Part shown: positions 53,494-64,000 of the stretch, one piece after another | How the letters are laid out: each line of letters opens with the position of its first letter | Position numbering within the stretch: position 1 is the first letter of the stretch | Assembly: GCA_030652995.1 (NCBI GenBank) | Contig: JAUSAG010000046.1 | Coordinates: forward strand, 1-64,000 | Source: Methylotenera sp. | Lineage (GTDB): Bacteria; Pseudomonadota; Gammaproteobacteria; Burkholderiales; Methylophilaceae | DNA length: 64,000 nt | Reading direction: 5' to 3' | The notes under the pieces: model-generated | Databases searched by the model: none | The model's input: the letters and a program-made list of their open reading frames with translations, nothing else | Told to the model about the DNA's origin: nothing | Position numbers and translations under genes: made by a program

Positions 53494-55398
53494 CTAAGTT
53501 TTAGCTGCTGGTTGCGGTGCTGGTGTAGCACTAGCATCTGCATCTGCATCTGACGAGCCAGTATCTTTTGTAGGTGTTATCTTACTTTGCCTAGGTTTAG
53601 GCACACGCACTGGCAACCCAGCCATGATGTCATTGATTTGATCAGCATCTATCGTTTCATACTCCATCAAAGCCGCAGTCATTGCCTCAACTTTGTCACG
53701 ATTGTCTTCAAGCAATTTGCGTGCAACACCATATTGTTCATCCAAAATACGGCGAATTTCGGCATCTACTTTCTGTTGCGTGGCTTCAGACACAGTTTTA
53801 GAACTCATGCTGCCAAAAAAAGAGTCCTGCTCACTGCCTGTATACACCATGATACCCATGGCATCGCTCATGCCGTAACGCGTGACCATGTCGCGAGCTA
53901 ACTTTGTTGCACGCTCAAAATCATTAGAAGCACCCGTTGACATTTGATGCATAAAAATTTCTTCAGCGATTCGTCCGCCAAACAAAATAGAAATTTCTTC
54001 TAGCATTTTATCTTTGTAGTTACTGATGCGATCAAACTCAGGCAATTGCCAAGTTAAGCCCAACGCCCAACCGCGTGGCATGATGGTAACTTTATGCACC
54101 GGATCAGCTTTAGGTAGCAACTTCGCAACTACTGCGTGACCCGACTCATGGTATGCGGTACTACGACGCTCTTCATCTCGCATCACCATCGACTTACGCT
54201 CAGGGCCCATAAAGATTTTATCTTTTGCATCTTCAAAATCTTGCATATCAACAGTGCGTTTATTACGACGTGCCGCAAATAAAGCAGCTTCGTTCACTAA
54301 GTTGGCCAAATCAGCACCACTGAAGCCCGGCGTACCACGTGCCAGAATATCGGCTTTTACGTCTATATCAATAGGCACCTTACGCATGTGCACCAACAGA
54401 ATTTGCTCACGGCCTTTGATGTCTGGTAAGCCTACCATTACTTGACGGTCAAAGCGGCCTGGACGTAATAAGGCTTTATCCAGCACATCAGCTCTATTGG
54501 TGGCAGCAATCACAATCACGCCTGAATTTGCTTCAAAACCATCCATTTCCACCAACATTTGGTTGAGTGTTTGTTCACGTTCATCGTTACCGCCACCAGT
54601 GCCAGCGCCTCGACTACGACCTACAGCATCAATTTCATCAATAAAAATAATGCACGGGGCATTCTTTTTAGCGGTTTCAAACATATCGCGGACACGAGAT
54701 GCACCTACACCGACAAACATTTCGACAAAGTCGGAACCAGAAATCGTAAAAAATGGTACTTTAGCTTCTCCCGCAATTGCACGCGCGATTAAGGTTTTAC
54801 CTGTACCAGGTGGGCCTACCAGCAGAACACCACGTGGAATACGTCCCCCTAGCTTCTGAAATTTTGTAGGCTCGCGCAAAAACTCAACTAGCTCAAACAC
54901 CTCTTCTTTTGCCTCATCGCAACCGGCAACGTCAGCAAAGGTTGTTTGATTGCTACCTTCATCCAATTGACGTGCCTTGCTTTTACCAAACGAGAATGGG
55001 CCGCCACCCTTGCCGCCACCTTGCATTTGACGCATAAAAAACACCCAAACACCAATGAGCAAAATCATCGGAAACCATGAAACGAAAATACTCATAAGAA
55101 ACGACTGTTCCTCATCTGGCTTAGCTTCAACCACCACGTTATTTTTAAGCAAATCTGAGATCAGCCACGGATCAGACGGCGCATAAGAAGTAAATTTTTT
55201 ACCATCTTGCGTAGTGCCGCGTAGTACGCGCCCATCAATTTGAACTTTAGCAATACGTCCGTCTTTAACTTCTTGAATAAATTGAGAATATACAACTTGA
55301 TTGTCAGTGCTAGTTTTAACGCCAGACAAGTTGAATACCGCCATCAATATCATGGCAATGGCTAACCAAATGGCTACATTCTTAAATACATTATTCAA
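53494..55398 (-). CDS. ftsH: ATP-dependent zinc metalloprotease FtsH
   Basis: Membrane-anchored hexameric AAA+ protease that degrades membrane and regulatory proteins. The 634-residue protein has two membrane segments (about 5-23 and 103-122) around a periplasmic domain. Walker A GPPGTGKT is at 195-202, Walker B/SRH includes [11 protein letters not shown], and the zinc site HESGH is at 417-421. The C-terminal tail is rich in Ala/Pro/Ser. It follows rlmE, the usual rlmE-ftsH pairing. Confidence 0.97.
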   Translation of the reverse strand: MNNVFKNVAIWLAIAMILMAVFNLSGVKTSTDNQVVYSQFIQEVKDGRIAKVQIDGRVLRGTTQDGKKFTSYAPSDPWLISDLLKNNVVVEAKPDEEQSFLMSIFVSWFPMILLIGVWVFFMRQMQGGGKGGGPFSFGKSKARQLDEGSNQTTFADVAGCDEAKEEVFELVEFLREPTKFQKLGGRIPRGVLLVGPPGTGKTLIARAIAGEAKVPFFTISGSDFVEMFVGVGASRVRDMFETAKKNAPCIIFIDEIDAVGRSRGAGTGGGNDEREQTLNQMLVEMDGFEANSGVIVIAATNRADVLDKALLRPGRFDRQVMVGLPDIKGREQILLVHMRKVPIDIDVKADILARGTPGFSGADLANLVNEAALFAARRNKRTVDMQDFEDAKDKIFMGPERKSMVMRDEERRSTAYHESGHAVVAKLLPKADPVHKVTIMPRGWALGLTWQLPEFDRISNYKDKMLEEISILFGGRIAEEIFMHQMSTGASNDFERATKLARDMVTRYGMSDAMGIMVYTGSEQDSFFGSMSSKTVSEATQQKVDAEIRRILDEQYGVARKLLEDNRDKVEAMTAALMEYETIDADQINDIMAGLPVRVPKPRQSKITPTKDTGSSDADADASATPAPQPAAKT

Positions 55399-55477
55399 AA
55401 TTTATTTCCTTTTTCAACATCACTTGCGATAATTAGACTGGGTGTTCATAGAACTTTTTAGTAGATTAACCCAATTT

Positions 55478-56098
55478 TCAAGGTTTGCGACCTAGCCCCA
55501 ACAAATAAACTTCACTGCTTCTATCGCGCGATGCTTTGGGTTTACGTGTGACGACTTTATCAAACATTTGACGCATGTTTTTTATGATCTCATCAAAACC
55601 TGCGCCTATAAATACTTTGACTAAAAAATTGCCACTTGGTTTCAACTGCGTTCGACTAAAGTCTAGCGCCAACTCTGTCAAGTAAGCCGCACCCGCCTGA
55701 TCCACATCCTTAACACCACTGATATTGGGGGCCATGTCTGCTATTACAAGGTCAACTTGAACATTATTTAACGCTTCCTCCAACAGTCTTAGTACCGACT
55801 CCTCACGAAAATCACCTTGAATAAAGGTTACGCCGCCAATGGGTTGCATATCTAAAATGTCTAGCGCAATGACTTTTCCGTGACCTTTTAAACGTTGCAC
55901 CGCAACTTGCGACCAACTGCCTGGGGCTGAACCTAAATCTACTATCGTCATGCCAGGTTTGATGAGTTTGTCTTTATCATCAATTTCCATTAATTTGTAG
56001 GCAGCACGCGCGCGATAGCCGTCTTTCTGCGCAAGTTTTACATAAGGATCATTCAGATGCTCTAGCATCCAAGCTTTACTGGTACGTGTTGGTTTCAT
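55478..56098 (-). CDS. rlmE: 23S rRNA (U2552) 2'-O-methyltransferase RlmE (FtsJ)
   Basis: Methylates U2552 in the A-loop of 23S rRNA. The 206-residue protein has the SAM-binding motif VDLGSAPGSWSQVA and the K-D-K-E residues spread over YRARAAYKLMEID, VIADMAPNISG and FLVKVFIGAG. It is divergent from yhbY with 90 bp between them and lies upstream of ftsH. Confidence 0.96.
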   Translation of the reverse strand: MKPTRTSKAWMLEHLNDPYVKLAQKDGYRARAAYKLMEIDDKDKLIKPGMTIVDLGSAPGSWSQVAVQRLKGHGKVIALDILDMQPIGGVTFIQGDFREESVLRLLEEALNNVQVDLVIADMAPNISGVKDVDQAGAAYLTELALDFSRTQLKPSGNFLVKVFIGAGFDEIIKNMRQMFDKVVTRKPKASRDRSSEVYLLGLGRKP

Positions 56099-56188
56099 AG
56101 TTAGATACTTTTTATGACTGATATGACGTCATCCAATAAACATTGCTTCGTGTTAAAATGTATTACTATTTAATTATGTAAGAATATA

Positions 56189-56497
56189 ATGAAACTAAGC
56201 ACTAAACAAATCGCACACTTACGAGGCCTTGCTCACAGCCTAAATCCAGTGGTAATGATAGGTAATAACGGGCTCACTGAAAATGTCATTAAAGAAATTG
56301 AGCTTAATTTAAACTCACATGAACTGATTAAAGTTCAAGTTGCTGGTGACGATCGTGTTGCACGTAAAGCTATTTTTGATGAAATTTGTAGCAAAACCAG
56401 CGCTATTGCTGTGCATCACATTGGCAAACAGTTGGTATTTTATCGCCCAAGTAGCACCATCAAAGAAAGTGCGAAAGTGCTAATACCAAAAATTTAA
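56189..56497 (+). CDS. yhbY: CRM-domain ribosome-associated RNA-binding protein YhbY
   Basis: Small (102-residue) CRM-domain protein linked to 50S ribosome assembly. The GNNG loop appears in VVMIGNNGLTENVIKEIE, with the core motif HELIKVQVAGDDR. It is divergent from rlmE, a common arrangement near ftsH in proteobacteria. Confidence 0.93.
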   Translation: MKLSTKQIAHLRGLAHSLNPVVMIGNNGLTENVIKEIELNLNSHELIKVQVAGDDRVARKAIFDEICSKTSAIAVHHIGKQLVFYRPSSTIKESAKVLIPKI

Positions 56498-56523
56498 AGC
56501 GTATGCGCTTTTTTTAAAATAAA

Positions 56524-56961
56524 TCAGCGCGCTTTTAACACCATGACGACTGCCAGCATGCATTCAATTAAATAAGCCATACTCGCCACACCATGCCAGG
56601 TTTTAAATCGGTCAGCAAATACGCTTTGCATCACATCTGCGGGTAGTGCCTGTGCTTTTAGGCCTTGTAAAATATGTTGGATGCCAAAGTGACCAGCAAG
56701 CACCAATAGCAACATAAAAAATACTGCCCAAAAAAATGATTGTTTTAACGCTGGCGTACCAAATTGCACCAAGCGGTAAACTAGTAGATAAAATGCACTG
56801 ACCAAACCAATGTAACTTACTACAGTAAATAGCTTACCTGCGAGGCTACCTGCCAACTGTTTATCTTGCAGGCTATCAAATAGCACATAGGCGCTGACCC
56901 CTGTAGTCCAAAGCGCACCGGCCCATAGGGCGATAATGATCAGTGAGAGTCTATAAGCCAT
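56524..56961 (-). CDS. DUF4149 domain membrane protein
   Basis: Unknown function, 145 residues with four hydrophobic segments and an N-terminal ALWAGALWTTGVSAYVLF typical of DUF4149. The protein is found next to yhbY/greA in many betaproteobacteria. It follows greA by 32 bp on the minus strand and converges with yhbY. Confidence 0.82.
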   Translation of the reverse strand: MAYRLSLIIIALWAGALWTTGVSAYVLFDSLQDKQLAGSLAGKLFTVVSYIGLVSAFYLLVYRLVQFGTPALKQSFFWAVFFMLLLVLAGHFGIQHILQGLKAQALPADVMQSVFADRFKTWHGVASMAYLIECMLAVVMVLKAR

Positions 56962-56993
56962 ATTTGTATACCAAGTCAGATGATAAATAGCGT

Positions 56994-57476
56994 TTAAATA
57001 TACAGCACATCAAGTACTTCATATTCTTTAATGCCACCAGGGGCTGCAATTTCTGCAATGTCACCCACCGATTTACCAATCAATCCGCGCGCGATTGGTG
57101 AGCCTATCGAAATTTTACCGCCTTTAATATCAGCCTCATCTTCACCTACAATTTGATAGGTTTTATTATCGCCAGAATCTAAATCTTCAATATTAACCGT
57201 TGCACCAAATACAACGCGACCTTCAGCATTTAAAGTATGTGGATCAATCACTTGCAAATTAGATAACTTAGCTTCCAACTCGTTAATACGTCCCTCAATG
57301 AAGCTTTGACGCTCTTTTGCTGCTTCATACTCTGCATTTTCAGACAAATCACCCTGTGCACGCGCCTCAGCAATTGCTTGAATAATATAGGGTCTATCCA
57401 CACTGCGTAAACGTAACAATTCTTCTTTTAGCAACTCTGCACCACGAACTGTTACTGGAATTTGACTCATTGCCAT
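56994..57476 (-). CDS. greA: transcription elongation factor GreA
   Basis: Rescues backtracked RNA polymerase by stimulating transcript cleavage. The 160-residue protein (ATG at 57476 behind GAGGG) has an N-terminal coiled coil with the catalytic acidic tip [15 protein letters not shown], then a C-terminal FKBP-like domain ending DVLYI. A longer frame to 57512 exists but would cross the T-run of the upstream hairpin. Just before the RBS lies an intrinsic terminator. Confidence 0.95.
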   Translation of the reverse strand: MAMSQIPVTVRGAELLKEELLRLRSVDRPYIIQAIAEARAQGDLSENAEYEAAKERQSFIEGRINELEAKLSNLQVIDPHTLNAEGRVVFGATVNIEDLDSGDNKTYQIVGEDEADIKGGKISIGSPIARGLIGKSVGDIAEIAAPGGIKEYEVLDVLYI

Positions 57477-57491
57477 ATTGCGCCCTCTAAT

Positions 57492-57526
57492 AAAAAAACA
57501 AACCACACTCACATGAGCGTGGTTTG
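57492..57526 (-). terminator. intrinsic terminator between carB and greA (greA leader)
   Basis: CAAACCAC (57499-57506) pairs with GTGGTTTG (57519-57526), with an inner CTCA/TGAG pair, and seven T residues follow on the minus strand. The greA RBS begins about six bases after it. It ends carAB transcription or attenuates greA. Confidence 0.85.
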
Positions 57527-57585
57527 CAATGGTAAAAATTAATTTCTTTAAATTAAACTGTTTTGTGAATTAGCTTAAGTTTATT

Positions 57586-60500
57586 TTAGCTGAGTAGTTT
57601 ATGCAAGTTTTGTAATGACTCTACCGTAATCTCTTGCATATGCGCCATACCGACACATGCGGCTTTTGCACCTGCAATCGTGGTGTAATAAGTCACTTTG
57701 TTTTGTAGTGCACTACGGCGAATTTCATAAGAGTCAGCTACGGCACGTTTATCCTCAGTGACATTTACAATAAAGCTGATGTCGCCGTTTTTAATCATAT
57801 CCACAATGTGTGGACGACCTTCAGCCACTTTATTCACGGCTTGCACTTTTAAACCGCGTTCTGTTAACGCTGCGGCTGTGCCTTTAGTCGCCACCAATTC
57901 AAACCCTAACTGATGTAATTGCTGTGCGATTTCCACCACTTTTGGATAGTCTTCTTTTCGTACGCTAATAAAGGCTCTACCACCCTCTGGTAGTTTGGCT
58001 GAAGCACCAAGTTGGGACTTCAAAAAAGCTTCCGCAAATGTACTGCCTACACCCATCACTTCACCCGTTGATTTCATTTCCGGGCCTAGAATCGTATCTA
58101 CACCAGGAAACTTGATGAATGGAAACACCGCTTCTTTTACTGAGTAGAATGGCGGAATAATCTCGCGCGTCACATTTTGTGATGCCAGCGATTGCCCTAC
58201 CATGCAACGTGCCGCCACTTTAGCCAATTGCAAACCACAGGCTTTAGAAACAAACGGCACAGTACGTGAAGCGCGTGGGTTTACCTCTAATACAAATACG
58301 GTTTCACCTTGAATCGCAAACTGTACGTTCATTAGCCCCACCACACCCAAAGCCCTTGCCATCTGCTTGGTTTGATCACGCAATTCATCCTGCAACTTAG
58401 CTGACAAACTATAAGGCGGCAGTGAGCATGCTGAGTCACCTGAATGCACTCCGGCCTGTTCAACGTGCTCCATAATGCCGCCAATAATCACATCACCCGT
58501 GTTATCGCATAACGCGTCGACATCAACCTCAAGTGCATCATTTAAGAATCTATCCAGTAACACCGGCGACTCATTTGAAACTTTTACTGCTTCACGCATG
58601 TAACGTTCAAGCTGGCTTTGTTCTTGCACAATTTCCATCGCACGACCGCCCAGCACATAACTTGGACGTACTACTAACGGGTAACCAATTTCCAGCGCCA
58701 ATCGAATGGCATCTTCCGGCGTTCTGGCCGTGCGGTTTGGCGGTTGTTTTAAACCTAACTCCTGCAACATTTTTTGAAAACGTTCACGGTCTTCGGCTTT
58801 ATCAATCGCATCCGGGGTTGTACCAATAATTGGCACGCCGGCTTTTTCTAAATCACGCGCTAATTTAAGCGGCGTTTGTCCACCGTATTGTACGATCACG
58901 CCGATTGGTTTTTCCAGCGCTACAATTTCCAGCACGTCTTCCAGTGTCACTGGCTCAAAATACAAACGGTCTGACGTGTCATAATCGGTAGAAACGGTTT
59001 CAGGGTTACAGTTCACCATAATGGTTTCATAGCCATCTTCGCGCATAGCAAACGCAGCATGTACACAACAATAATCGAACTCAATGCCCTGCCCGATACG
59101 ATTTGGTCCACCGCCCAGCACCATAATTTTCTTTTTGTCGGTTGGCTGCGCTTCGCATTCTTCTTCATAGGTTGAATACATATACGCCGTATTGGTTGCA
59201 AACTCAGCCGCACAGGTATCCACGCGCTTATACACAGGACGCACCTGCAACGCTTGCCTGTAGGCACGCACCGCATGCTGATCAGTATTGAGCAGTGTCG
59301 CTAAACGGCGGTCTGAAAAACCGCTACGTTTGAGTTTAAGTAAAGCCTGCTTATCTAAATCAGCAATCTGCTTACCTTTAAGCGCCTGCTCCCGATCAAT
59401 AAGGTCTTTAATTTGCACTAGGAACCAAGTGTCGATCTTTGAAATATCGAACACTTCAGCAACAGTCATGCCCATTCTAAAAGCATCACCCACGTACCAA
59501 ATACGCTCAGGTCCCGTCACACCAATCTCTTTGGTAATCGTGTCTAGGTCTGTGGTTTTTTCATCCAAACCATCTACGCCAACTTCAAGTCCGCGCAGTG
59601 CTTTTTGGAATGACTCCTGGAACGTACGGCCAATGGCCATCACCTCACCGACAGACTTCATCTGTGTGGTTAAGCGTGAATCTGCCTGCGGAAATTTTTC
59701 AAAAGCAAATCTTGGTATTTTGGTAACCACGTAATCGATACTTGGCTCAAACGACACGGGGGTTGCACCACCGGTGATCTCATTACGTAACTCATCTAAA
59801 GTAAAGCCCACAGCCAATTTAGCCGCCACTTTAGCAATCGGGAAGCCGGTAGCCTTTGAGGCAAGCGCAGATGAACGCGACACGCGCGGATTCATCTCAA
59901 TCACAATCATACGACCATCGTCTGGATTAATGGCAAACTGTACGTTTGAACCACCAGTATCCACGCCGATTTCACGCAATACCGCCAATGAGGCGTTACG
60001 CATGATTTGATATTCTTTATCCGTCAGCGTTTGTGCAGGCGCCACCGTAATCGAGTCGCCAGTATGCACCCCCATCGGGTCCAGGTTCTCTATTGAGCAA
60101 ACAATGATGCAGTTATCAGCTGAGTCACGCACCACCTCCATCTCATACTCTTTCCAACCGAGCAAAGATTCTTCAATCAACAACTCACTGGTAGGTGAGG
60201 CATCTAAGCCACGCTCGCAAATCGTAATGAACTCCTCACGGTTGTAGGCAATACCACCGCCGCTGCCGCCCATGGTAAATGACGGGCGAATAATCGCTGG
60301 GTAGCCTATGCTCACCTGTGCTTGCAACGCCTCTTCCATGCTATGGGCAATCATTGAACGCGCAGAACCCAAACCGATTTTCGTCATCGCTTCTTTAAAC
60401 TTCTGACGATCTTCAGCTTTATCAATCGCCTCTTTAGAAGCGCCAATGAGCTCAACATTATATTTTGCCAGCACGCCGTGCTTATCTAAATCCAGCGCAC

Positions 60501-60792
60501 AATTCAAAGCAGTTTGTCCACCCATAGTAGGCAATAAGGCATCCGGGCGCTCTTTTTCGATAATCTTTTCAACCACTTGCCAAGTGACGGGTTCGATGTA
60601 CGTCGCATCCGCCATCTCAGGGTCAGTCATGATAGTAGCAGGGTTAGAGTTCACCAAAATCACACGATAACCTTCTTCACGTAGCGATTTACACGCCTGC
60701 GCACCAGAATAGTCAAACTCGCAAGCTTGACCGATTACAATCGGACCTGCGCCAATGATTAAAATAGATTTAATGTCGGTACGCTTAGCCAT
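57586..60792 (-). CDS. carB: carbamoyl-phosphate synthase large subunit CarB
   Basis: Makes carbamoyl phosphate for arginine and pyrimidines. The 1068-residue protein has two homologous ATP-grasp halves, each starting with a [21 protein letters not shown]-type segment (first: [20 protein letters not shown]), an oligomerisation domain between them, and a C-terminal allosteric MGS-like domain ([15 protein letters not shown]). Its start overlaps the carA stop by 1 bp (TAATG). Confidence 0.97.
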   Translation of the reverse strand: MAKRTDIKSILIIGAGPIVIGQACEFDYSGAQACKSLREEGYRVILVNSNPATIMTDPEMADATYIEPVTWQVVEKIIEKERPDALLPTMGGQTALNCALDLDKHGVLAKYNVELIGASKEAIDKAEDRQKFKEAMTKIGLGSARSMIAHSMEEALQAQVSIGYPAIIRPSFTMGGSGGGIAYNREEFITICERGLDASPTSELLIEESLLGWKEYEMEVVRDSADNCIIVCSIENLDPMGVHTGDSITVAPAQTLTDKEYQIMRNASLAVLREIGVDTGGSNVQFAINPDDGRMIVIEMNPRVSRSSALASKATGFPIAKVAAKLAVGFTLDELRNEITGGATPVSFEPSIDYVVTKIPRFAFEKFPQADSRLTTQMKSVGEVMAIGRTFQESFQKALRGLEVGVDGLDEKTTDLDTITKEIGVTGPERIWYVGDAFRMGMTVAEVFDISKIDTWFLVQIKDLIDREQALKGKQIADLDKQALLKLKRSGFSDRRLATLLNTDQHAVRAYRQALQVRPVYKRVDTCAAEFATNTAYMYSTYEEECEAQPTDKKKIMVLGGGPNRIGQGIEFDYCCVHAAFAMREDGYETIMVNCNPETVSTDYDTSDRLYFEPVTLEDVLEIVALEKPIGVIVQYGGQTPLKLARDLEKAGVPIIGTTPDAIDKAEDRERFQKMLQELGLKQPPNRTARTPEDAIRLALEIGYPLVVRPSYVLGGRAMEIVQEQSQLERYMREAVKVSNESPVLLDRFLNDALEVDVDALCDNTGDVIIGGIMEHVEQAGVHSGDSACSLPPYSLSAKLQDELRDQTKQMARALGVVGLMNVQFAIQGETVFVLEVNPRASRTVPFVSKACGLQLAKVAARCMVGQSLASQNVTREIIPPFYSVKEAVFPFIKFPGVDTILGPEMKSTGEVMGVGSTFAEAFLKSQLGASAKLPEGGRAFISVRKEDYPKVVEIAQQLHQLGFELVATKGTAAALTERGLKVQAVNKVAEGRPHIVDMIKNGDISFIVNVTEDKRAVADSYEIRRSALQNKVTYYTTIAGAKAACVGMAHMQEITVESLQNLHKLLS

Positions 60793-61955
60793 TAGCCAAC
60801 CTTTCTTTCTTCTGTCTTATGTGCTTGCATCATGCTAATGAAGCGATCAAACAAATAACTCATTTCAGTGGGCCCCGGGCTCGCTTCAGGGTGCCCCTGG
60901 AAGCTAAACGCGGGTTTATCGGTACGTGCAATGCCTTGCAAACTGCCATCGAACAAAGAAACGTGTGTCACTTTGACATTAGCTGGCAAAGTTGCGGCAT
61001 CTGCAGCAAAGCCATGGTTTTGACTTGTAATATAAACACGATTGGTTTCAAGGTCTTGCACTGGGTGATTTGCGCCGTGATGGCCGAATTTCATTTTGAG
61101 TGTTCTTGCACCACTTGCCAGTGCTAACAACTGATGCCCTAAACAAATACCAAAAGTTGGAATACCCTGATCAACGATAGCTTTAATGGCTGTAATTGCA
61201 TAACCGCAAGGCTGCGGATCGCCAGGGCCGTTAGATAAAAATACGCCATCAGGCTTATATGCTAATGCTTCTTCGGCCGTTGTCTGCGCTGGCAATACCG
61301 TCACCTTACAACCACGTGAAACCAACATACGCAAAATATTACGTTTAACACCATAATCAAACGCAACCACATGAAACTGCTCCGTAGGGGCTTTCGCAAA
61401 GCCTAGACCTAGCGCCCACTCACCTTCAGTGAATTGATAGGGCTTATCACACGTCACCACTTTAGCTAGATCCATGCCATTCAAGCCAGGGAAGTCAGCT
61501 ATCGCAGAGGCGGCTAACGACAACACTTTGGCTTCATCAGCCTCGCCAGCTACGATTACACCTGTTTGCGCACCTTTTTCGCGCAAGATACGCGTCAATT
61601 TACGTGTATCAATATCGGCAATCGCCACCACCTTGTTAGCCACAAGGTATTGTGACAAAGACTGTGTGTTTCTGAAATTGCTGTGCGTTAAAGGCAAATC
61701 ACGAATAATCAAACCGCTTGCATACACCTGACCGGACTCTACATCCTCATCATTCACACCGTAATTACCAATATGCGGATAAGTGAGCGTTACAATTTGC
61801 TTGGTGTAAGATGGATCAGTGAGTATCTCCTGATAACCTGTCATGGAAGTATTAAACACAACCTCGGCTACTGCATGTCCAGCAGCGCCAATTGATGTGC
61901 CACGAAACACGGTTCCATCTGCTAATACAAGCATGGCGGGCAGATTTTGTGACAC
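60792..61955 (-). CDS. carA: carbamoyl-phosphate synthase small subunit CarA
   Basis: Glutaminase subunit that delivers ammonia to CarB. The 387-residue protein starts at GTG behind AAGGAG. The catalytic cysteine is in [14 protein letters not shown] and the His/Glu dyad in [11 protein letters not shown]. It is coupled to carB by a 1-bp overlap. Confidence 0.96.
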   Translation of the reverse strand: MSQNLPAMLVLADGTVFRGTSIGAAGHAVAEVVFNTSMTGYQEILTDPSYTKQIVTLTYPHIGNYGVNDEDVESGQVYASGLIIRDLPLTHSNFRNTQSLSQYLVANKVVAIADIDTRKLTRILREKGAQTGVIVAGEADEAKVLSLAASAIADFPGLNGMDLAKVVTCDKPYQFTEGEWALGLGFAKAPTEQFHVVAFDYGVKRNILRMLVSRGCKVTVLPAQTTAEEALAYKPDGVFLSNGPGDPQPCGYAITAIKAIVDQGIPTFGICLGHQLLALASGARTLKMKFGHHGANHPVQDLETNRVYITSQNHGFAADAATLPANVKVTHVSLFDGSLQGIARTDKPAFSFQGHPEASPGPTEMSYLFDRFISMMQAHKTEERKVG

Positions 61956-62057
61956 GGCAACTCCTTTAGTTTTGACTTTTTAGATCAAGTATTGATATTT
62001 AATCAACAACATTTAAGTATTTTTATTGTCCATCATGAGCAGATGGCAGATATGCAA

Positions 62058-62089
62058 AACGGGAGGAGTGTCGAATACTCTTCCCGTTT
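62058..62089. terminator. hairpin between carA and the DUF2238 gene
   Basis: AAACGGGA (62058-62065) pairs with TCCCGTTT (62082-62089), extended by AGT/ACT. On the minus strand TTTTGC follows. It would end transcription of the DUF2238 gene before carA. The T-run is short. Confidence 0.6.
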
Positions 62090-62132
62090 CAGAATTAACG
62101 AATTATAGCGAAAAAAAAGCGACTAATCAATG

Positions 62133-62744
62133 TCAACGTTGCAATTGCACCATCTGCCTGTCATGTATTTTTGCCAAAAACACCTGTGCAAAAATGGCCC
62201 CCAATAGTGCCAGAAACATATCCCATTGCGTATCCCATACATCGCCTTGCGTAGCAAGAAAAGCAACCGCATCGCTGCCTGAGGCCAATGCCACCCACCA
62301 CTCGATACATTCATAAAAGGCGCTAATGGCCAGACAAATACAAACGACTATAAAGAATAGCCATTTACCTGTTTTGAGTGGTGATGTCCGCAATAAAATC
62401 TCACGCGCAATAATAGCTGGTACAAAACCTTGTGCCACATGACCTAAACGATCATAGTAGTTACGGTCTAACCCATAATAATCTCGAAGCCAACTAAACA
62501 GCGGCATTTCAGCATAAGTATAGTGCCCGCCCACCAATAAAATGATGGCATGTAGCAAAATCAACGCGTAAACCAAACGGGTAAGTGGAAATTTAGCATA
62601 AGTCACCATAAGCAATGGCAAGCCGACGAGCACAGGAAACACTTCAAGAAACCAGATGAAATAATCATGCGGTTGAATTGCAGACCAAACAAAAACTGTA
62701 GCGAAACATACAAGTAACCATGTTAAATACTGACGATCATTCAT
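62133..62744 (-). CDS. DUF2238 (YjdF-like) membrane protein
   Basis: Unknown function, 203 residues with about six membrane helices and conserved ALILLHAIILLVGGHYTYAE, RLGHVAQGF and SAFYECIEWW motifs of the DUF2238/YjdF family. A T-Q-G-D-V-W-D-T-Q-W-D motif lies near the last helix. It stands alone between the Mg2+-ATPase remnant and carA. Confidence 0.85.
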   Translation of the reverse strand: MNDRQYLTWLLVCFATVFVWSAIQPHDYFIWFLEVFPVLVGLPLLMVTYAKFPLTRLVYALILLHAIILLVGGHYTYAEMPLFSWLRDYYGLDRNYYDRLGHVAQGFVPAIIAREILLRTSPLKTGKWLFFIVVCICLAISAFYECIEWWVALASGSDAVAFLATQGDVWDTQWDMFLALLGAIFAQVFLAKIHDRQMVQLQR

Positions 62745-62782
62745 AATAAGACAACCTCATTAATCAAAGCCGAAACGCCTTA

Positions 62783-63224
62783 TCAGATAAGTTTTAACCA
62801 TCCGCGTAAGGCCCAAATATACCACCAGGATAAAGATGCCTTTGTGCTCACTATGGCACGCAGGCTTTTGGCGGCCTTACTTGATCGGTATTCCTGAACA
62901 AAAGCCAAAGTTGTCGACAAAAACACCATCAGCGCAATGCCCTCTGCACCCCTAATCTCTCTGGTATAAATCGCGACTAATGATAAGTCTAGCAACAGCC
63001 AGAGGTAATGGACTGATGAAATAACTCAGAAATCGAAGAAAAAGCTGCTTCTGCTTCTCACTTGCCACAACATTGAGACCAAATTTCGCAAGCCTGTTTT
63101 TGGCCTTAAGCGCTAAAAGTCCACCAAGAGAGGAGTTGAGCTCGAATAATAGATCTGAAGTCTCAAGGTTAGCGTAATGGTGCAACTGGTTCAAAGTTTC
63201 GGACTCATTAAGTCTAAAGGGCAC
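62783..63224 (-). pseudogene. decayed P-type Mg2+-ATPase (MgtA/MgtB-like) N-terminal remnant
   Basis: Two overlapping frames on the minus strand read as consecutive parts of one protein. The first (62952-63224) has a cation-ATPase N-terminal domain (LNSSLGGLLALKAKNRLAKFGLN). The second (62783-62995) continues with EGIALMVFLSTTLAFVQEYR and SSKAAKSLRAIVSTKASL, which match the first membrane region of MgtA-type pumps (ALMV..S..LNFVQE.RS.KAA..L..MVS). A shift of frame occurs near 62960-62990, and the protein stops before any phosphorylation (DKTGT) motif. The rest of the roughly 900-residue pump is absent. Confidence 0.8.
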
Positions 63225-63258
63225 CTACCCTTGAGTACAAACCTCTGCGTATTATTGC

Positions 63259-64000
63259 TTAACGCAGACCCAGCACGTCCCGCATATCGAACAAACCGAC
63301 ATTTTTGTCCGCTAAAAATTTTGCGGCACGCAAGGCGCCTAGAGCAAATGTTGCCCTGCTGCTGGCTTTATGCGTCAACTCCACGCGCTCACCGATACCT
63401 GCAAACATCACTGTGTGGTCGCCGACTACATCACCGCCACGCAATGTGGCAAAGCCTATCTTTCCGGCCTCGCGCTCACCAGTAACTCCTTCACGTGCAT
63501 AAATAGCGCAATCTTTAAGATCTTGTCCAAGGCCTTGCGCGGCCGCTTCACCCAAACGCAATGCCGTGCCTGACGGCGCATCCACCTTGTGGCGATGATG
63601 CATTTCAACCACCTCGATATCATAACCATCGCTTAGCACTTTAGCGGCTTGCTCTACCAAGTTAATCAGCAAAGTGACCCCTACGCTCATATTAGGCGCA
63701 AAGACAATCGCAATATTTTTAGAGGCAACTTGAATTGCAAGCTTCTGCTCGGCAGAAAACCCAGTAGTGCCTATAATCATTTTGACATGATGTTTTTGGC
63801 AGGTTGCAAGGTATTGAATGCTGGCTTCTGGCCGGGTGAAATCTACCAATACATCGGCATTTTTTAACGCTTCATCAACATCAGCCACCACTTTAACACC
63901 CGACAACTTACCTAATTTCTCGCCAGCATCGCGACCTAACTGAGGATTGTCTTCGCGGTCTAGTGCGCCGTGCAACACCAGCTCGGGGTCTGCAAATACA
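63259..64000 (-). CDS. dapB: 4-hydroxy-tetrahydrodipicolinate reductase DapB (5' end beyond window)
   Basis: Lysine/diaminopimelate pathway reductase. The visible part (about 247 residues) lacks only the N-terminal Rossmann start (GxxGxMG), which lies beyond base 64000. An internal GTG at 63978 is not the start, since the frame continues with VFADPEL. VDFTRPEAS, IIGTTGF, APNMSVGV, the catalytic EMHHRHKVDAPSGTA and the C-terminal GLFDMRDVLGL are all present. In relatives it precedes carA. Here a pseudogene and a DUF2238 gene intervene. Confidence 0.95.
   Translation of the reverse strand, partial: VFADPELVLHGALDREDNPQLGRDAGEKLGKLSGVKVVADVDEALKNADVLVDFTRPEASIQYLATCQKHHVKMIIGTTGFSAEQKLAIQVASKNIAIVFAPNMSVGVTLLINLVEQAAKVLSDGYDIEVVEMHHRHKVDAPSGTALRLGEAAAQGLGQDLKDCAIYAREGVTGEREAGKIGFATLRGGDVVGDHTVMFAGIGERVELTHKASSRATFALGALRAAKFLADKNVGLFDMRDVLGLR

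Overview
This 64 kb window is a chromosomal segment with moderate-to-low GC from a Gram-negative proteobacterium. Gene content and order (lptD-surA-pdxA-rsmA; glmM-folP-ftsH-rlmE-yhbY-greA-carB-carA-dapB; ISC-type ferredoxin; AmgK/MurU) fit a betaproteobacterium. A Methylophilaceae/Nitrosomonadales-type methylotroph is my best guess, but no taxonomic marker (rRNA, methanol dehydrogenase) is present to prove it. I see no rRNA, tRNA, intact insertion sequence, prophage or CRISPR array.

Layout. 1-3.4 kb: tail of an unknown gene, a structured intergenic region, then pilB-pilC (type IV pilus motor and platform). 3.5-9.8 kb (minus strand): dsbC, two UbiH/UbiF-type ubiquinone hydroxylases, pepP, and the murU-amgK pair for cell-wall sugar recycling. 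10-16 kb (plus strand): lptD-surA-pdxA-rsmA and a 2Fe-2S ferredoxin. 16-22.8 kb (minus strand): an inorganic-carbon module, SulP transporter - beta-carbonic anhydrase - DabA - DabB. 22.9-30.3 kb: three tandem small secreted proteins with a repeated KRPY/KRPF motif, divergent from a LuxR regulator - hybrid histidine kinase - response regulator set, then a secreted trypsin-like protease with a C-terminal repeat region and two outer-membrane proteins. 30.4-31.9 kb: an OprO/OprP-type porin with a Pho box.

32-41.5 kb (minus strand): prfB and lysS, which adjoin each other in E. coli, are here separated by a compact Wadjet (jetABCD) plasmid-defence operon and a Phd/VapC toxin-antitoxin pair. prfB carries the classical RF2 programmed +1 frameshift site. 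Related palindromic repeats lie at both outer ends of this block. 41.7-50.9 kb: arsC, then a phosphate region with a DUF47/PhoU-like protein, Pit, PstSCAB, a GT4 glycosyltransferase, a zinc-dependent phospholipase C-like protein and a PAP2 phosphatase. Pho-box-like sites with PHO-type spacing precede pstS, the porin, the glycosyltransferase and the phospholipase, so phosphate scavenging and membrane-lipid remodelling look like one regulon here.

51-64 kb: housekeeping genes glmM, folP, ftsH, rlmE, yhbY, a DUF4149 protein, greA, carB, carA, then a DUF2238 membrane protein and a decayed P-type Mg2+-ATPase pseudogene lying between carA and dapB (dapB runs off the window).

The parts most worth following up are the DAB carbon module, the prfB/lysS defence insertion, the KRPY secreted-protein cluster with its signalling neighbours, and the Pho-linked lipid-remodelling set.
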